Assembly: GCA_022511265.1 (NCBI GenBank)
Contig: JAFLRX010000021.1
Span: forward strand, 1-41,965
Source: Eubacterium sp.
GTDB taxonomy: Bacteria > Bacillota > Clostridia > Oscillospirales > Ruminococcaceae
Reading direction: 5' to 3'
DNA length: 41,965 nt
Part shown: positions 41,323 through 41,965 of the stretch, in pieces
Numbering within the stretch: position 1 is the first letter of the stretch
How the letters are laid out: each line of letters begins with the position of its first letter
The notes under the pieces: model-generated
Told to the model about the DNA's origin: nothing
The model's database searches: none
The model's input: the letters and a program-made list of their open reading frames with translations, nothing else
Translations under genes and position numbers: made by a program

Positions 41323-41965
41323 TTATTTCTCCACCTTTACGTCATACTCTCTCATCCACGCCTCCAGCTGGATAAGGTACGCGAACACCTGCGGGGCGGT
41401 CATCAGCTGACCGTACCAGTTGTTTTTGAACACCGACGGGTCGTCGCAAAGCTGCTCCAGCTTGCCGCGGTCGAGTATATCGGTCATGCGGCAGTCCTTG
41501 TCGGCGAGTATCGCGCGGGTGCGCTTTATTACCTCGCTGAGATACGCGGGGTTGTGGGTCTTGGGATAAGGGGACTTTTTCCGCCACAGTACATCGTCAG
41601 GCAGTACGCCTGTCATTGCGCTGCGCACAAGACCTTTTTCCCGTCCGTGCTCTGCCTTATATTCCCACGGGACGTTATAGGCATAGCGCGCTATGCGGTG
41701 GTCGCAAAACGGCACCCTGACCTCTAGCCCCCACGCCATGCTCATCCTGTCCTTGCGGTCAAGTAACGTCTGCATAAACCAGTGGATATTCAGCATGAAC
41801 ATCTCGCGCATACGCCGCTCGGCGGGGGTATCCGTGTCGAGGTAATCGGTCTGCTTTAACGTCTCGTTGCAGCATACGTCAACGTACTCGTACGGGTCGA
41901 TGCTACCCAGCACGCCCTCTTTCAGCAGCCCCGCACGGTCTCGTGCCGAGCGCGCCCACGGAAAG
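41323..41965 (-). CDS. asnB: Asparagine synthetase (glutamine-hydrolysing), C-terminal part
   Basis: The reading frame is open to the right edge of the window, so only the last 213 codons are visible and the start lies outside. It contains LLDRKDRMSMAWGLEVRVPF, CDHRIARYAYNVPW, KGLVRSAM, KKSPYPKTHNP and FKNNWYGQLMTAPQVFAYLI, which belong to the synthetase domain of AsnB. This domain activates aspartate with ATP and uses ammonia from the missing glutaminase domain. The terminator follows the stop closely. The gene is partial only because of the window limits. Confidence 0.92.
   Translation of the reverse strand, partial: FPWARSARDRAGLLKEGVLGSIDPYEYVDVCCNETLKQTDYLDTDTPAERRMREMFMLNIHWFMQTLLDRKDRMSMAWGLEVRVPFCDHRIARYAYNVPWEYKAEHGREKGLVRSAMTGVLPDDVLWRKKSPYPKTHNPAYLSEVIKRTRAILADKDCRMTDILDRGKLEQLCDDPSVFKNNWYGQLMTAPQVFAYLIQLEAWMREYDVKVEK

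Overview
The window looks like chromosomal DNA of a gut-type Clostridia (Bacillota, most like Oscillospiraceae/Ruminococcus relatives). The evidence is an IreB homologue, a PdaA-type deacetylase, a SigH-like sigma factor, a small Spo0A C-terminal-like protein, a cell-wall anchored protein with a sorting-like tail, YtrA-type ABC regulation, Shine-Dalgarno sites at almost every start, and consensus sigma-A promoters (many with an exact 17-base spacer). There are about 42 protein genes. I saw no rRNA, tRNA, CRISPR array, transposase or phage gene, and no gene-free stretch exceeds 300 bases.

Layout. Positions 1-3.8 kb, minus strand: an ECF sigma/anti-sigma pair, a three-gene membrane-related operon ending in gtrA, and a secreted cell-wall protein with Glu-Glu-Pro-Thr repeats. 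4-7.6 kb: recD2, a small membrane protein and prmA. 7.7-12.5 kb: a dCache-type chemoreceptor and an ahcY/mtaD pair for S-adenosylhomocysteine disposal. 12.6-15.7 kb: two small regulators, then a DUF1538 membrane protein overlapping a double-PII protein. 16-20.5 kb: an AT-rich ADP-ribosyltransferase-like gene, the ilvB-ilvN-ilvC operon, and a divergent DUF2798 membrane gene behind a structured leader RNA. 20.6-25.7 kb: a zinc-ribbon protein, a SigH-like factor, an orphan fumarase beta subunit, a large coiled-coil repeat protein, ireB and pdaA. 25.8-34.5 kb: a second chemoreceptor, a GntR/ABC ATPase/two-permease operon with a visible operator, and an HtrA protease. 34.7-39.3 kb: a flavoprotein, an RpiR regulator, an asparaginase, a GH27 alpha-galactosidase and a small zinc protein. 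39.3-41.2 kb: an AT-rich accessory stretch (two VOC proteins and a HicB/DinB-like protein) flanked by a duplicated gene-end/terminator/promoter module. The window ends inside an asparagine synthetase gene.

The best leads are the leader RNA at about 19845-19932, the duplicated module around 39263-40483, the terminator that also carries the pdaA ribosome-binding site, the double-PII/DUF1538 pair, and the mtaD-ahcY pair. Most of the rest is housekeeping. Promoters and terminators were found by eye and none is experimentally shown.
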